Positions 28,801 through 42,000 of a stretch of DNA of 64,000 nt are shown piece after piece. The translations under genes and the position numbers were made by a program. The notes below the pieces were generated by a model, which did not search any database, was not told the DNA's origin, and was given only the letters and a program-made list of their open reading frames with translations. The number at the start of each line of letters is the position of its first letter. Within the stretch, counting starts at the first letter, position 1. Location of the stretch: the NCBI GenBank assembly GCA_033782935.1, contig JAWQEG010000003.1, positions 2,182,501 to 2,246,500 of the forward strand, given 5' to 3'. Source of the DNA: Petrolisthes cinctipes. Taxonomy: Eukaryota; Arthropoda; Malacostraca; Decapoda; Porcellanidae.

Positions 28801-31800
28801 TCAATATGTGTATGCATCTTCTGCACCCGTTTATAACCCAAATTCAACCTCAAAACACCCGAAAATTCAATATTTTTTGGTCCCAGAAGCGATCTGTACA
28901 TGCCTACTCAGTGCTAGAATTTTTTCAAAATATAGGCTCAAAACATGCTAACAATCTGTACCCGATTATATCTCAAATTCAGGCTCAAAACACCCGAAAA
29001 TTCTATATTTTGGGGTCCCTGAAGTGATCTGTACATGCCTACTTAGTGCTAGATTATTTTCAAAATATTGGACACTTAAATGTGCATGCATCATCTGTAC
29101 CCGTTTATATCTCAAATTCAGGCTCAAAACACCCGAAAATTCGATATTTTGGGGTCCCAGAAGCGATCTGTACATGCCTATTCAGATGCAGGCTTAAAAC
29201 ATGTTTAAAATCGACATTTTAGGTGCCCAAAGTCAACATGTGTATGCATCTTCTGCACTCGTTTATATTTCAAATTCAACCTCAAAACACCCGAAAATTC
29301 GATAATTTTGGGTCCCAGAAGCGATCTGTACATGTCTAGTCAGTGCTAGAACGTTTTCAAAATATAGGCTCAAAACATGCTAAAAATCGATATTTTAAGT
29401 GTCCAAAGTTGATATGTGCATGCATCTTCTGTACCCGTTTATATCTCAAATTCAGGCTCAAAACACCCGAAAATTCTATATTTTGGGGTCACAGAAGTGA
29501 TCTGTACATACCTACTTAGTGCTAGATTATTTTCAAAATATAGGACACTTAAATGTGCATGCATCATCTGTACCCGTTTATATCTCAAATTCAGGCTCAA
29601 TTCACCCGAAAATTCGATATTTTGGGGTCCCAGAAGCGATCTGTACATGCCTATTCAGATGCAGGCTTAAAACATGCTGAAAATCGACATTTTAGGTGCC
29701 CAAAGTCAACATGTGTATGCATCTTCTGCACTCGTTTATATTTCAAATTCAACCTCAAAACACAAGAAAATTCGATAATTTTGGGTCCCAGAAGCGATCT
29801 GTACATGTCTAGTCAGTGCTAGAAAGTTTTCAAAAATATAGGCTCAAAACATGCTAAAAATCGATATTTTAAGTGTCCAAAGTTGATATGTGCATTCATC
29901 TTCTGTACCCGTTTATATCTCAAAATCAGGCTCAAAAGACCCGAAAATTCGATATTTTGGGGTCCCAGAAGCGACCTGTACATGCCTACTCAGTGCAAGA
30001 ATATTTTCAAAATATAGGCCCAAAACATGCTAAAAAATCGATATTTCAGGTGCCCAAAGTCGATATCTCAAATTCAGGCCCAAAACACCCAAAAATTCAA
30101 TATTTTGGGGTCCCAGAAACGATCTGTACATGCCTACTCCGTGTTAGAGTATTTTCAATATACAGGCCCAAAACATACTGAAAATCGATCTTTTAGGTGC
30201 CCAAAAGTCGATATGTGGATGCATCTTCTGTACCCGTTTATATCTCAAATTCAGGCTCAGAACACCCGAAAAATCGATATTTTGGGGTCCCAAAGGCGAT
30301 CTGTACTTGCCTACTCCGTGTTAGAGTATTTCTGAAATACAGGCCCAAAACAAGCTGAAAATCGATATTTTAGGTGACCAAAGTCAATATGTGTATGAAT
30401 CTTCTGCACCCGTTTATATCCCAAATTCAACCTCAAAACACCCGAAAATTCGATATTTTTGGGTCATAGGAGTGATCTGTACATGCCTACTCAGTGCTAG
30501 AATATTTTCAAAATATAGGCTCAAAACATGCTAAAAATCGTTTTTTAAGTATCCAAAGTCGATATGTGCATGCATCATCTGTACCCGTATATATCTCAAA
30601 TTCAGGCTCAAAACACCCGAAAATTCGATATTTTGGGGTCCCAAAAGTGATCTGTACATGCCTACTTAGTGCTAGAATATTTTCAAAATATAGGCCCAAA
30701 ACATGCTAAAAATCGATATTTTAGGTGCCCAAAGTCGATATCTCAAATTCAGGCCCAAAACACCCGAAAATTCGATATTTTGGGGTCCCAGAAGCGAACT
30801 GTACATGCCTACTCCGTGTTAGAGTATTTTCAAAATACAGGCCCAAAACATACTGAAAATCGATCTATTAGGTGCCCAAAAGTCGATATGTGCATGCATC
30901 TTCTGTACCCGTTTATATCTCAAATTCAGGCTCCAAACATCCGAAAATTCGATATTTTGGGGTCCCAGAAGCGATCTGTACATGCCTACTCAGATGCAGG
31001 TCCAAAACATGCTTAAAATCGATATTTTAGGTGCCCAAAGTCAACATGTGTATGCATCTTCTGCACTGGTTTATATCTCAAATGCAACCTCAAAACACCC
31101 GAAAATTCGATAATTTTGGGTTCCAGAAGCGATCTGTACATGTCTAGTCAGTGCTAGAACGTTTTCAAAATATAGGCTCAAAACATGCTAAAAATCGATA
31201 TTTTAAGTGTCCAAAGTCGATATGTGCATGCATCATCTGTACCCGTTTATATCTCAAATTCAGGCTCAAAACACCCGAAAATTCGATATTTTGGGGTCCC
31301 AGAAGCGATCTGTACATGCCTACTTCTAGTTAGAGTATTTTCAAAATACAGGCCCAAAACATGCTGAAAATCGATATTTTAGGTGCCCAAAGTCAATATG
31401 TGCATGCATCTTCTGTACCCGTTTATATCTCAAATTCAGGCTCAAAACACCCGAAAATTCGGTATTTTTTGGGTCCTAGAAGCGATCTGTACATTCTTAC
31501 TCCTAGTCAGAATGTTTTCAAGATACAGACCCAAAACATACTCAAAATCGATATTTTAGGTGCCCAAAAGTCAATATGTGCATGCATCTTCTGTACCCGT
31601 TTATATCTCAAATTCAGGCTCAAAACACCCGAAAATTCGATATTTTGGGGTCCCAGAAGCGATCTGTACATGCCTATTCAGATGCAGGCTTAAAACATGC
31701 TGAAAATCGACATTTTAGGTGCCCAAAGTCAACATGTGTATGCATCTTCTGCACTCGTTTATATTTCAAATTCAACCTCAGAACACCCGAAAATTCGATA

Positions 31801-34095
31801 ATTTTGGGTCCCAGAAGCGATCTGTACATGTCTAGTCAGTGCTAGAACGTTTTCAAAATACAGGCCCAAAACAAGCTGAAAATCAATATTTTAGGTGACC
31901 AAAGTCGATATGTGTATGCATCTTCTGATCCCGTTTATATCCCACATTCAACCTCAAAACACCCGAAAATTCTATATTTTTGGGTCCCAGAAGCGATCTG
32001 TACATGCCTATACAGTGCTAGAATGTTTTCAAAATATAGGCTCAAAACATGCTAAAAATCGGTATTTTATGTGCCCAAAGTCGATATCTCAAATTCAGGC
32101 CCAAAACACCCAAAAATTCGATATTTTGGGGTCCCAGAAGCGATCTGTACTTGCCTACTCCGTGTTAGAGTATTTTCAAAATACAGGCCCAAAACAAGCT
32201 GAAAATCGATATTTTAGGTGACCAAAGTCAATATGTGTATGCATCTTCTGCACCCGTTTATAACCCAAATTCAACATCAAAACACCCGAAAAATCAATAT
32301 TTTTTGGTCCCAGAAGCGATCTGTACATGCCTACTCAGTGCTAGAATTTTTTCAAAATATAGGCTCAAAACATGCTAACAATCTGTACCCGATTATATCT
32401 CAAATTCAGGCTCAAAACACCCGAAAATTCTATATTTTGGGGTCCCAGAAGTGATCTGTACATGCCTACTTAGTGCTAGATTATTTTTAAAATATTGGAC
32501 ACTTAAATGTGCATGCATCATCTGTACCCGTTTATATCTCAAATTCAGGCTCAAAACACCCGAAAATTCGATATTTTGGGGTCCCAGAAGCGATCTGTAC
32601 ATGCCTATTCAGATGCAGGCTTAAAACATGCTGAAAATCGACATTTTAGGTGCCCAAAGTCAACATGTGTATGCATCTTCTGCACTCGTTTATATTTCAA
32701 ATTCAACCTCAAAACACCCGAAAATTCGATAATTTTGGGTCCCAGAAGCGATCTGTACATGTCTAGTCAGTGCTAGAACGTTTTCAAAATATAGGCTCAA
32801 AACATGCTAAAAATCGATATTTTAAGTGTCCAAAGTTGATATGTGCATGCATCTTCTGTACCCGTTTATATCTCAAATTCAGGCTCAAAACACCCGAAAA
32901 TTCTATATTTTGGGGTCCCAGAAGTGATCTGTACATACCTACTTAGTGCTAGATTATTTTCAAAATATAGGACACTTAAATGTGCATGCATCATCTGTAC
33001 CCGTTTATATCTCAAATTCAGGCTCAATTCACCCGAAAATTCGATATTTTGGGGTCCCAGAAGCGATCTGTACATGCCTATTCAGATGCAGGCTTAAAAC
33101 ATGCTGAAAATCGACATTTTAGGTGCCCAAAGTCAACATGTGTATGCATCTTCTGCACTCGTTTATATTTCAAATTCAACCTCAAAACACCCGAAAATTC
33201 GATAATTTTGGGTCCCAGAAGCGATCTGTACATGTCTAGTCAGTGCTAGAAAGTTTTCAAAAATATAGGCTCAAAACATGCTAAAAATCGATATTTTAAG
33301 TGTCCAAAGTTGATATGTGCATTCATCTTCTGTACCCGTTTATATCTCAAAATCAGGCTCAAAACACCCGAAAATTCGATATTTTGGGGTCCCAGAAGCG
33401 ACCTGTACATGCCTACTCAGTGCAAGAATATTTTCAAAATATAGGCCCAAAACATGCTAAAAAATCGATATTTCAGGTGCCCAAAGTCGATATCTCAAAT
33501 TCAGGCCCAAAACACCCAAAAATTCGATATTTTGGGGTCCCAGAAGCGATCTGTACATGCCTACTCCGTGTTAGAGTATTTTCAATATACAGGCCCAAAA
33601 CATACTGAAAATCGATCTTTTAGGTGCCCAAAAGTCGATATGTGGATGCATCTTCTGTACCCGTTTATATCTCAAATTCAGGCTCAGAACACCCGAAAAA
33701 TCGATATTTTGGGGTCCCAAAGGCGATCTGTACTTGCCTACTCCGTGTTAGAGTATTTCTGAAATACAGGCCCAAAACAAGCTGAAAATCGATATTTTAG
33801 GTGACCAAAGTCAATATGTGTATGAATCTTCTGCACCCGTTTATATCCCAAATTCAACCTCAAAACACCCGAAAATTCGATATTTTTGGGTCATAGGAGT
33901 GATCTGTACCTGCCTACTCAGTGCTAGAATATTTTCAAAATATAGGCTCAAAACATGCTAAAAATCGTTTTTTAAGTATCCAAAGTCGATATGTGCATGC
34001 ATCATCTGTACCCGTATATATCTCAAATTCAGGCTCAAAACACCCGAAAATTCGATATTTTGGGGTCCCAGAAGTGATCTGTACATGCCTACTTA

Positions 34096-34242
34096 GTGCT
34101 AGAATATTTTCAAAATATAGGCCCAAAACATGCTAAAAATCGATATTTTAGGTGCCCAAAGTCGATATCTCAAATTCAGGCCCAAAACACCCGAAAATTC
34201 GATATTTTGGGGTCCCAGAAGCGAACTGTACATGCCTACTCC
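34096..34242 (+). repeat. Representative 147-bp deletion monomer (29 bp lost from half A)
   Basis: Equivalent points at 34096 and 34243 are 147 bp apart. Compared with full units, GTCGATATGTGCATGCATC... up to ...CGTTTATATCTC is collapsed to GTCGATATCTC. The lost 29 bp are bounded by two copies of ATAT, so a microhomology or slippage deletion is likely. The junction creates GATATC (EcoRV), here at about 34164-34169, which full units lack at this point. The variant recurs dozens of times, nearly always after a unit ending CTTAGTGCTAGAAT or CTCAGTGCTAGAAT, so it has spread as part of a linked multimer. At 49 codons exactly, it keeps reading frames open. Confidence 0.93.
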
Positions 34243-34599
34243 GTGTTAGAGTATTTTCAAAATACAGGCCCAAAACATACTGAAAATCGATCTATTAGGT
34301 GCCCAAAAGTCGATATGTGCATGCATCTTCTGTACCCGTTTATATCTCAAATTCAGGCTCCAAACATCCGAAAATTCGATATTTTGGGGTCCCAGAAGCG
34401 ATCTGTACATGCCTACTCAGATGCAGGTCCAAAACATGCTTAAAATCGATATTTTAGGTGCCCAAAGTCAACATGTGTATGCATCTTCAGCACTGGTTTA
34501 TATCTCAAATGCAACCTCAAAACACCTGAAAATTCGATAATTTTGGGTTCCAGAAGCGATCTGTACATGTCTAGTCAGTGCTAGAACGTTTTCAAAATA

Positions 34600-34775
34600 T
34601 AGGCTCAAAACATGCTAAAAATCGATATTTTAAGTGTCCAAAGTCGATATGTGCATGCATCATCTGTACCCGTTTATATCTCAAATTCAGGCTCAAAACA
34701 CCCGAAAATTCGATATTTTGGGGTCCCAGAAGCGATCTGTACATGCCTACTTCTAGTTAGAGTATTTTCAAAATA
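34600..34775 (+). repeat. Representative full 176-bp monomer (two 88-bp halves)
   Basis: This is a typical full unit. Half A is 34600-34687 and half B is 34688-34775. Both halves begin (C/T)AGGCTCAAAACA, continue to an AT-rich near-dyad (AAAATCGATATTTT in A, AAAATTCGATATTTT in B), then a TCC(C)A block, then CGAT(A/C)TGT(G/A)CATGC. Half A ends CGTTTATATCTCAAATT and half B ends TATTTTCAAAATA. The equal 88-bp length and collinear motifs indicate that the present monomer arose by doubling of an older 88-bp unit. No transcription or protein product is implied. Confidence 0.9.
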
Positions 34776-37700
34776 CAGGCCCAAAACATGCTGAAAATCG
34801 ATATTTTAGGTGCCCAAAGTCAATATGTGCATGCATCTTCTGTACCCGTTTATATCTCAAATTCAGGCTCAAAACACCCGAAAATTCGGTATTTTTTGGG
34901 TCCTAGAAGCGATCTGTACATTCTTACTCCTAGTCAGAATGTTTTCAAGATACAGACCCAAAACATACTCAAAATCGATATTTTAGGTGCCCAAAAGTCA
35001 ATATGTGCATGCATCTTCTGTACCCGTTTATATCTCAAATTCAGGCTCAAAACACCCGAAAATCCGATATTTTCGGGTCCCAGAAGCGATCTGTACATGC
35101 CTACTTAGTGCTAAAATATTTTCAAAATATAGGCCCAAAACATGCTAATAATCGATTTTTTAGGTGCCCAAAGTCGATATCTCAAATTCAGACCCAAAAC
35201 ACCCAAAAATTCGACATTTTGGGGTCCCAGAAGCGATCTGTACATGCCTACTCCGTGTTAGAGTATTTTCAATATACAGGCCCAAAACATACTGAAAATC
35301 GATCTTTTAGGTGCATATCAGTCGACATGTGGATGCATCTTCTGTACCCGTTTACATCTCAAATTCAGGCTCAAAACACCCGAAAATTCGATATTTTGGG
35401 GTCCCAGAAGCGATCTGTACTTGCCTACAATATGTTAGAGTATTTTTAAAATACAGGCCCAAAACAAGCTGAAAATCGATATTTTAGGTGACCAAAGTCA
35501 ATATGTGTATGCATCTTCTGCATCCGATTATATCCCAAATTCAACCTCAAAACACCGGAAAATTCGATATTTTGGGGTCCCAGAAGCGATCTGTACATGC
35601 CTACTCAGTGCTAGATGTTTTTTTTAGGCTCAAAACATGCTAAAAATCGATATTTTAAGTGTCCAAAGTCGATATGTGCATGCATCATCTGTACCCGTTT
35701 ATATCTCAAATTCAGGCTCAAAACACCCGAAAATTCGATATTTTGGGGTCCCAAAAGTGATCTGTACATGCCTACTTAGTGCTAGAATATTTTCAAAATA
35801 TAGGCCCAAAACATGCTAAAAATCTATATTTTAGGTGCCCAAAGTCGATATCTCAAATTCAGGCCCAAAACACCCGAAAATTCGATATTTTGGGGTCCCA
35901 GAAGCGATATGTACATGCCTACTCCGTGTTAGAGTATTTTCAAAATACAGGCCCAAAACATACTGAAAATCGATCTTTTAGGTGCCCAAAAGTCGATATG
36001 TGCATGCATCTTCTGTACCCGTTTATATCTCAAATTCTGGCTCCAAACATCCGAAAATTCTATATTCTGGGGTCCCAGAAGCAATCTGTACATGCCTACT
36101 CAGATGCAGGCCCAAAACATGCTTAAAATCGATATTTTAGGTGCCCAAAGTCAACATGTGTATGCATCTTCTGCACTCGTTTATATCTCAAATTCAATCT
36201 CAAATCACCCGAAAATTAGATAATTTTGGGTCCCAGAAACGATCTGTACATGTTTAGTCAGTGCTAGAACGTTTTCAAAATATAGGCTCAAAACATGCTA
36301 AAAATCGATATTTTAAGTGTCCAAAGTCGATATGTGCATGCATCTTCTGTACCCGTTTATATCTCAAATTCAGGCTCAAAACACCCGAAAATTCGATATT
36401 TTTGGGTCCCATTAGCAATCTGTACATGCCTACTTCTAGTTAGAGTATTTTCAAAATACAGGCCCAAAACATGCTGAAAATCGATATTTTAGGTGCCCAA
36501 AGTCAATATGTGCATGCATCTTCTGTACCCGTTTATATCTCAAAATCAGGCTCAAAACACCCGAAAATTCGATATTTTGGGTTCCCAGAAGCGATCTGTA
36601 CATGCCTACTCAGTGCTAGAATATTTTCAAAATATAGGCCCAAAACATGCTAAAAATCGATATTTTAGGTGCCCAAAGTCGATATCTCAAATACAGGCAC
36701 AAAACACCCAAAAATTCGACATTTTCGGGTCCCAGAAGCGATCTGTACATTTCTACTCCGTGTTAGAGTATTTTCAATTTACAGGCCCAAAACATACTGA
36801 AAATCGATCTTTTAGGTGCCCATAAGTCGATATGAGGATGCATCTTCTGTACCCGTTTACATCTCAAATTCAGGCTCAAAACACCCGAAAACTCGATATT
36901 TTGGGGTCCCAGAAGCGATCTGTACATCCCTATTCCTAGTTAGAATGTTTTCAAGATACAGACCCAAAACATGCTAAAAATCGATATATTAGGTGCCCAA
37001 AAGTCGATATGTGCATGCATCTTCTGTACACGTTTATATCTCAAATTCAGGCTCAAAACACCCGAAAATTCGATATTTTGGGGTTCCAGAAGCGATCTGT
37101 ACATGTCTACTCAGTGCTAGAATATTTTCAAAATATAGGCCCAAAACATGCTAAAAATCGATATTTTAGGTGCCCAAAGTCGATATCTCAATTTCAGGCC
37201 CAAAACACCCAAAAATTCGATATTTTTGGGTTCCTGAAGCGATCTGTACTTGCCTACTCCGTGCTAGAGTATTTTCAAAATACAGGCCCAAAACAAGCTG
37301 AAAATCGATATTTTAGGTGACCAAAGTCGATATGTGTATGCATCTTCTGAACCCGTTTATATCCCACATTCAACCTCAAAACACCCGAAAATTCGATATT
37401 TTTGGGTCCCAGAAGCGATCTGTACATGCCTACACAGTGCTAGAATGTTTTCAAAATATAGGCTCAAAACATGCTAAAAATCGGTATTTTATGTGCCCAA
37501 AGTCGATATCTCAAATTCAGGCCCAAAACACCCAAAAATTCGGTATTTTGGGGTCCCAGAAGCGATCTGTACTTGCCTACTCCGTGTTAGAGTATTTTCA
37601 AAATACAGGCCCAAAACAAGCTGAAAATCGATATTTTAGGTGACCAAAGTCAATATGTGTATGCATCTTCTGCACCCGTTTATAACCCAAATTCAACCTC

Positions 37701-37794
37701 AAAACACCCGAAAATTCAATATTTTTTGGTCCCAGAAGCGATCTGTACATGCCTACTCAGTGCTAGAATTTTTTCAAAATATAGGCTCAAAACA

Positions 37795-37960
37795 TGCTAA
37801 CAATCTGTACCCGTTTATATCTCAAATTCAGGCTCAAAACACCCGAAAATTCTATATTTTGGGGTCCCAGAAGTGATCTGTACATGCCTACTTAGTGCTA
37901 GATTATTTTCAAAATATAGGACACTTAAATGTGCATGCATCATCTGTACCCGTTTATATC
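37795..37960 (+). repeat. Linked rearranged monomers: 41-bp net deletion plus micro-inversion scar
   Basis: At about 37798, half A is cut short: GCTAA joins CAATCTGTACCC, a net loss of about 41 bp. One monomer later, at 37919-37929, the 48 bp that should separate AAAATATA from TGTGCATGC are replaced by GGACACTTAAA, the exact reverse complement of TTTAAGTGTCC in the missing stretch. The micro-inversion scar recurs at 28139, 29070, 29543, 32497, 32970, 37919 and 46843. The truncated partner also occurs near 28018, 28949, 32377 and 46726. All scarred units share GCTAGATTATTTT in place of GCTAGAATATTTT, which indicates one origin. Confidence 0.9.
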
Positions 37961-39044
37961 TCAAATTCAGGCTCAAAACACCCGAAAATTCGATATTTTG
38001 GGGTCCCAGAAGCGATCTGTACATGAGTATTCAGATGCAGGCTTAAAACATGCTGAAAATCGACATTTTAGGTGCCTTAAGTCAACATGTGTATGCATCT
38101 TCTGCACTCGTTTATATTTCAAATTCAACCTCAAAACACCCGAAAATTCGATAATTTTGGGTCCCAGAAGCGATCTGTACTTGTCTAGTCAGTGCTAGAA
38201 CGTTTTCAAAATATAGGCTCAAAACATGCTAAAAATCGATATTTTAAGTGTCCAAAGTTGATATGTGCATGCATCTTCTGTACCCGTTTATATCTCAAAA
38301 TCAAGCTCAAAAGACCCGAAAATTCGATATTTTGGGGTCCCAGAAGCGACCTGTACATGCCTACTCAGTGCAAGAATATTTTCAAAATATAGACCCAAAA
38401 CATGCTAAAAAATCGATATTTCAGGTGCCCAAAGTCGATATCTCAAATTCAGGCCCAAAACACCAAAAAATTCGATATTTTGGGGTCCCAGAAGCGATCT
38501 GTACATGCCTACTCCGTGTTAGAGTATTTTCAATATACAGGCCCAAAACATACTGAAAATCGATCTTTTAGGTGCCCAAAAGTCGATATGTGGATGCATC
38601 TTCTGTACCCGTTTATATCTCAAATTCAGGCTCAGAACACCCGAAAATTCGATATTTTGGGGTCCCAAAGGCGATCTGTACTTGCCTACTCCGTGTTAAA
38701 GTATTTCTGAAATACAGGCCCAAAACAAGCTGAAAATCGATATTTTAGGTGACCAAAGTCAATATGTGTATGAATCTTCTGCACCCGTTTATATCCCAAA
38801 TTCAACCTCAAAACACCCGAAAATTCGATATTTTTGGGTCCCAGGAGTGATCTGTACATGCCTACTCAGTGCTAGAATATTTTCAAAATATAGGCTCAAA
38901 ACATGCTAAAAATCGATATTTTAAGTGTCCAAAGTCGATAGGTGCATGCATTATCTGTACCCGTTTATATCTCAAATTCAGGCTCAAAACACCCGAAAAT
39001 TCGATATTTTGGGGTCCCAGATGTGATCTGTACATGCCTACTTA

Positions 39045-42000
39045 GTGCTAGAATATTTTCAAGATACAGACCCAAAACATGCTAAAAATCGATATTTTAG
39101 GTGCCCAAAGTCGATATCTCAAATTCAGGCCCAAAACACCCGAAAATTAGATATTTTGGGGTCCCAGAAGCGAACTGTACATGCCTACTCCGTGTTAGAG
39201 TATTTTCAAAATACAGGCCCAAAACATACTGAAAATCGATCTTTTAGGTGTCCAAAAGTCGATTTGTGCATGCATCTTCTGTACCCGTTTATATCCCAAA
39301 TTCAACCTCAAAACACCCGAAAATTCAATATTTTGGGGTCCCAGAGGCGATCTGTAAATGCCTACTCCGTGTTATAGTATTTTCAATATACAGGCCCAAA
39401 ACATATTGAAAATCGATATTTTAGGTGACTAAAGTCAATATGTGTATGCATCTTCTGCACCCGTTTATATCCCAAATTCAACCTCAAAATACCCGAAAAT
39501 TCAATATTTTGGGGTCCCAGAAGCGATCTGTACTTGCCTACTCCGTGTTAGAGTATTTTCAAAATACAGGCCCAAAACAAGCTGAAAATCGATATTTTAG
39601 GTGACTAAAGTCAATATGTGTATGCATCTTCTGCACCCGTTTATATCCCAAATTCAACCTCAAAACACCCGAAAATTCGATATTTTTAGGTCCCAGAAGC
39701 GATCTGTACATGCCTACTTAGTGCTAGAATATTTTCAAAATATAGGCCCAAAACATGCTAAAAATCGACATTTTAGGTGCCCTAAGTCGATATCTCAAAA
39801 TCAGGCCCAAAACACCCGAAAATTCGATATTTTGGGGTCCCAGAAGCGAACTGTACATGCCTACTCCGTGTTACAGTATTTCCAAAATACAGGCCCAAAA
39901 CATACTGAAAATCGATCTTTTAGGTGCCTAAAAGTCGATATGTGCATTCATCTTCTGTACCCGTTTATATCTCAAATTCAGAATCCAAACACCCGAAAAC
40001 TCGATATTTTAGGGTCCAAGAAGCGATCTGTACATGTCTAGTCAGTGCTAGAATGTTTTCAAAATATAGGCTCAAAATATGCTAAAAATCGATATTTTAA
40101 GTGTCCAAAGTCGATATGTGCATGCATCTTCTGTACCCGTTTATATCTCAAATTCAGGCTCAAAACACCCGAAAATTCGGTATTTTTGGCTCCTAGAAGC
40201 GATCTGTACATCCCTACTCCTAGTTAGAATGTTTTCAAGATACAGACCCAAAACATGTTCAAAATCGTTATTTTAGGTGCCCAAAAGTCGATATGTGCAT
40301 GCATCTTCTGTACCCGTTTATATCTCAAATTCAGGCTCAAAACACCCAAAAATTCGATATTTTGGTGTCCCAGAAGCGATCTGTACATGCCTAATCCGTG
40401 TTAGAGTATTTTCAATATACAGGCCCAAAACATACTGAAAATCGATCTTTTTGGTGCCCAAAAGTCGATATGTGGATGCATCTTCTGTGCCCGTTTATAT
40501 CTCAAATTAAGGCTCAAAACACCCGAAAAGTCTATATTTTTGGGTCCCAGGAGCGATCTGTACATGCCTACTTAGTGCTAGAATTTTGTCAAAATATAGG
40601 CTTAAAACATGCTAAAAATCGTCATTTTAAGTGTCCAAAGTCGATATGTGCATTCATCATCTGTACCCGTTTATATCTCAAATTCAGGCTTAAAACACAC
40701 AAAAATTCGATATTTTGGGGTCCCAGAAACGATCTGTACTTGCCTACTCCGTGTTAGAATATTTTCAAAATACAGGCCCAAAACAAGCTGAAAATCGATA
40801 TTTTAGGTGACCAAAGTCAATATGTGTATGCATCTTCTGCACCCGTTTATATCCCAAATTCAAACTCAAAACACCCGAAAATTCGATATTTTTGGGTTCC
40901 AGAAGCGATCTGTACATGCCTACTCAGTGCTAGAATGTTTTCAAAATATAGGCTCAAAACATGCTAAAAATCGATATTTTAAGTATCCAAAGTCGATATG
41001 TGCATGCATCATCTGTACCCGTATATATCTCAAATTCAGGCTCAAAACACCCGAAAATTCGATATTTTGGGGTCCCAGAAGTGATCTGTACATGCCTACT
41101 TAGTGCTAGAATATTTTCAAAATATAGGCCCAAAACATGCTAAAAATCGATATTTTAGGTGCCCAAAGTCGATATCTCAAATTCAGGCCCAAAACACCCG
41201 AAAATTAGATATTTTGGGGTCCCAGAAGCGAACTGTACATGCCTACTCCGTGTTAGAGTATTTTCAAATTACAGGCCCAAAACATACTGAAAATCGATCT
41301 ATTAGGTGCCCAAAAGTCGATATGTGCATGCATCTTCTGTACCCGTTTATATCTCAAATTCAGGCTCCAAACATCCGAAAATTCGATATTTTGGGGTCCC
41401 AGAAGCGATCTGTACATGCCTACTCAGATGCAGGCCCAAAACATGCTTAAAATCGATATTTTAGGTGCCCAAAGTCAACATGTGTATGCATCTTCTGCAC
41501 TGGTTTATATCTTAAATGCAACCTCAAAACACCCGAAAAATCGATAATTTTGGGTTCCAGAAGCGATCTGTACATGTCTAGTCAGTGCTAGAACGTTTTC
41601 AAAATATAGGCTCAAAACATGCTAAAAATCGATATTTTAAGTGTCCAAAGTCGATATGTGCATGCATCTTTTGTACCCGTTTATATCTCAAATTCAGGCT
41701 CAAAACACCCGAAAATTCTATATTTTTGTGTCCCATTAGCGATCTGTACATGCCTACTTCTAGTTAGAGTATTTTCAAAACACAGACCCAAAACATGCTG
41801 AAAATCGATATTTTAGGTGCCCAAAGTCAATATGTGCATGCATCTTCTGTACCCGTTTATATCTCAAATTCAGGCTCAAAACACCCGAAAATTCGGTATT
41901 TTTGGGTCCTAGAAGCGATCTGTACATCTCTACTCCTAGTTAGAATGTTTTCAAGATACAGACCCAAAACATGCTCAAAATCGATATTTTAGGTGCCCAA

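Larger units (their letters stand above)
28150..35003 (+). repeat. Two tandem copies of a 3427-bp higher-order repeat
   Basis: Copy 1 is about 28150-31576 and copy 2 about 31577-35003. At least eleven landmarks share an offset of exactly 3427 bp (28149/31576, 28468/31895, 28791/32218, 29416/32843, 30027/33454, 30494/33921, 31361/34788). I count about 21 monomers per copy. Each copy contains an internal 473-bp duplication (micro-inversion scars at 29070/29543 and 32497/32970). Scattered substitutions separate the copies, for example CACCCGAAAATTC versus CACCCGAAAAATC near 28860/32287, so they are not bitwise identical. Confidence 0.92.
25000..38200 (+). repeat. Segments at 25.0-28.4 and 35.2-38.2 kb repeated at 10.1 then 9.8 kb
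   Basis: Offset is 10133 bp for 25504/35637 and 26162/36295, and 9779-9780 bp for 27538/37317, 27860/37640 and 28149/37929. The offset drops by 353 bp (one 176- plus one 177-bp monomer) between about 26.3 and 27 kb: two monomers present near 26340-26700 are missing near 36480-36660. The shared marker GATGTTTTTTTTAGG (8 T) lies at 25485-25492 and 35618-35625. Confidence 0.82.
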
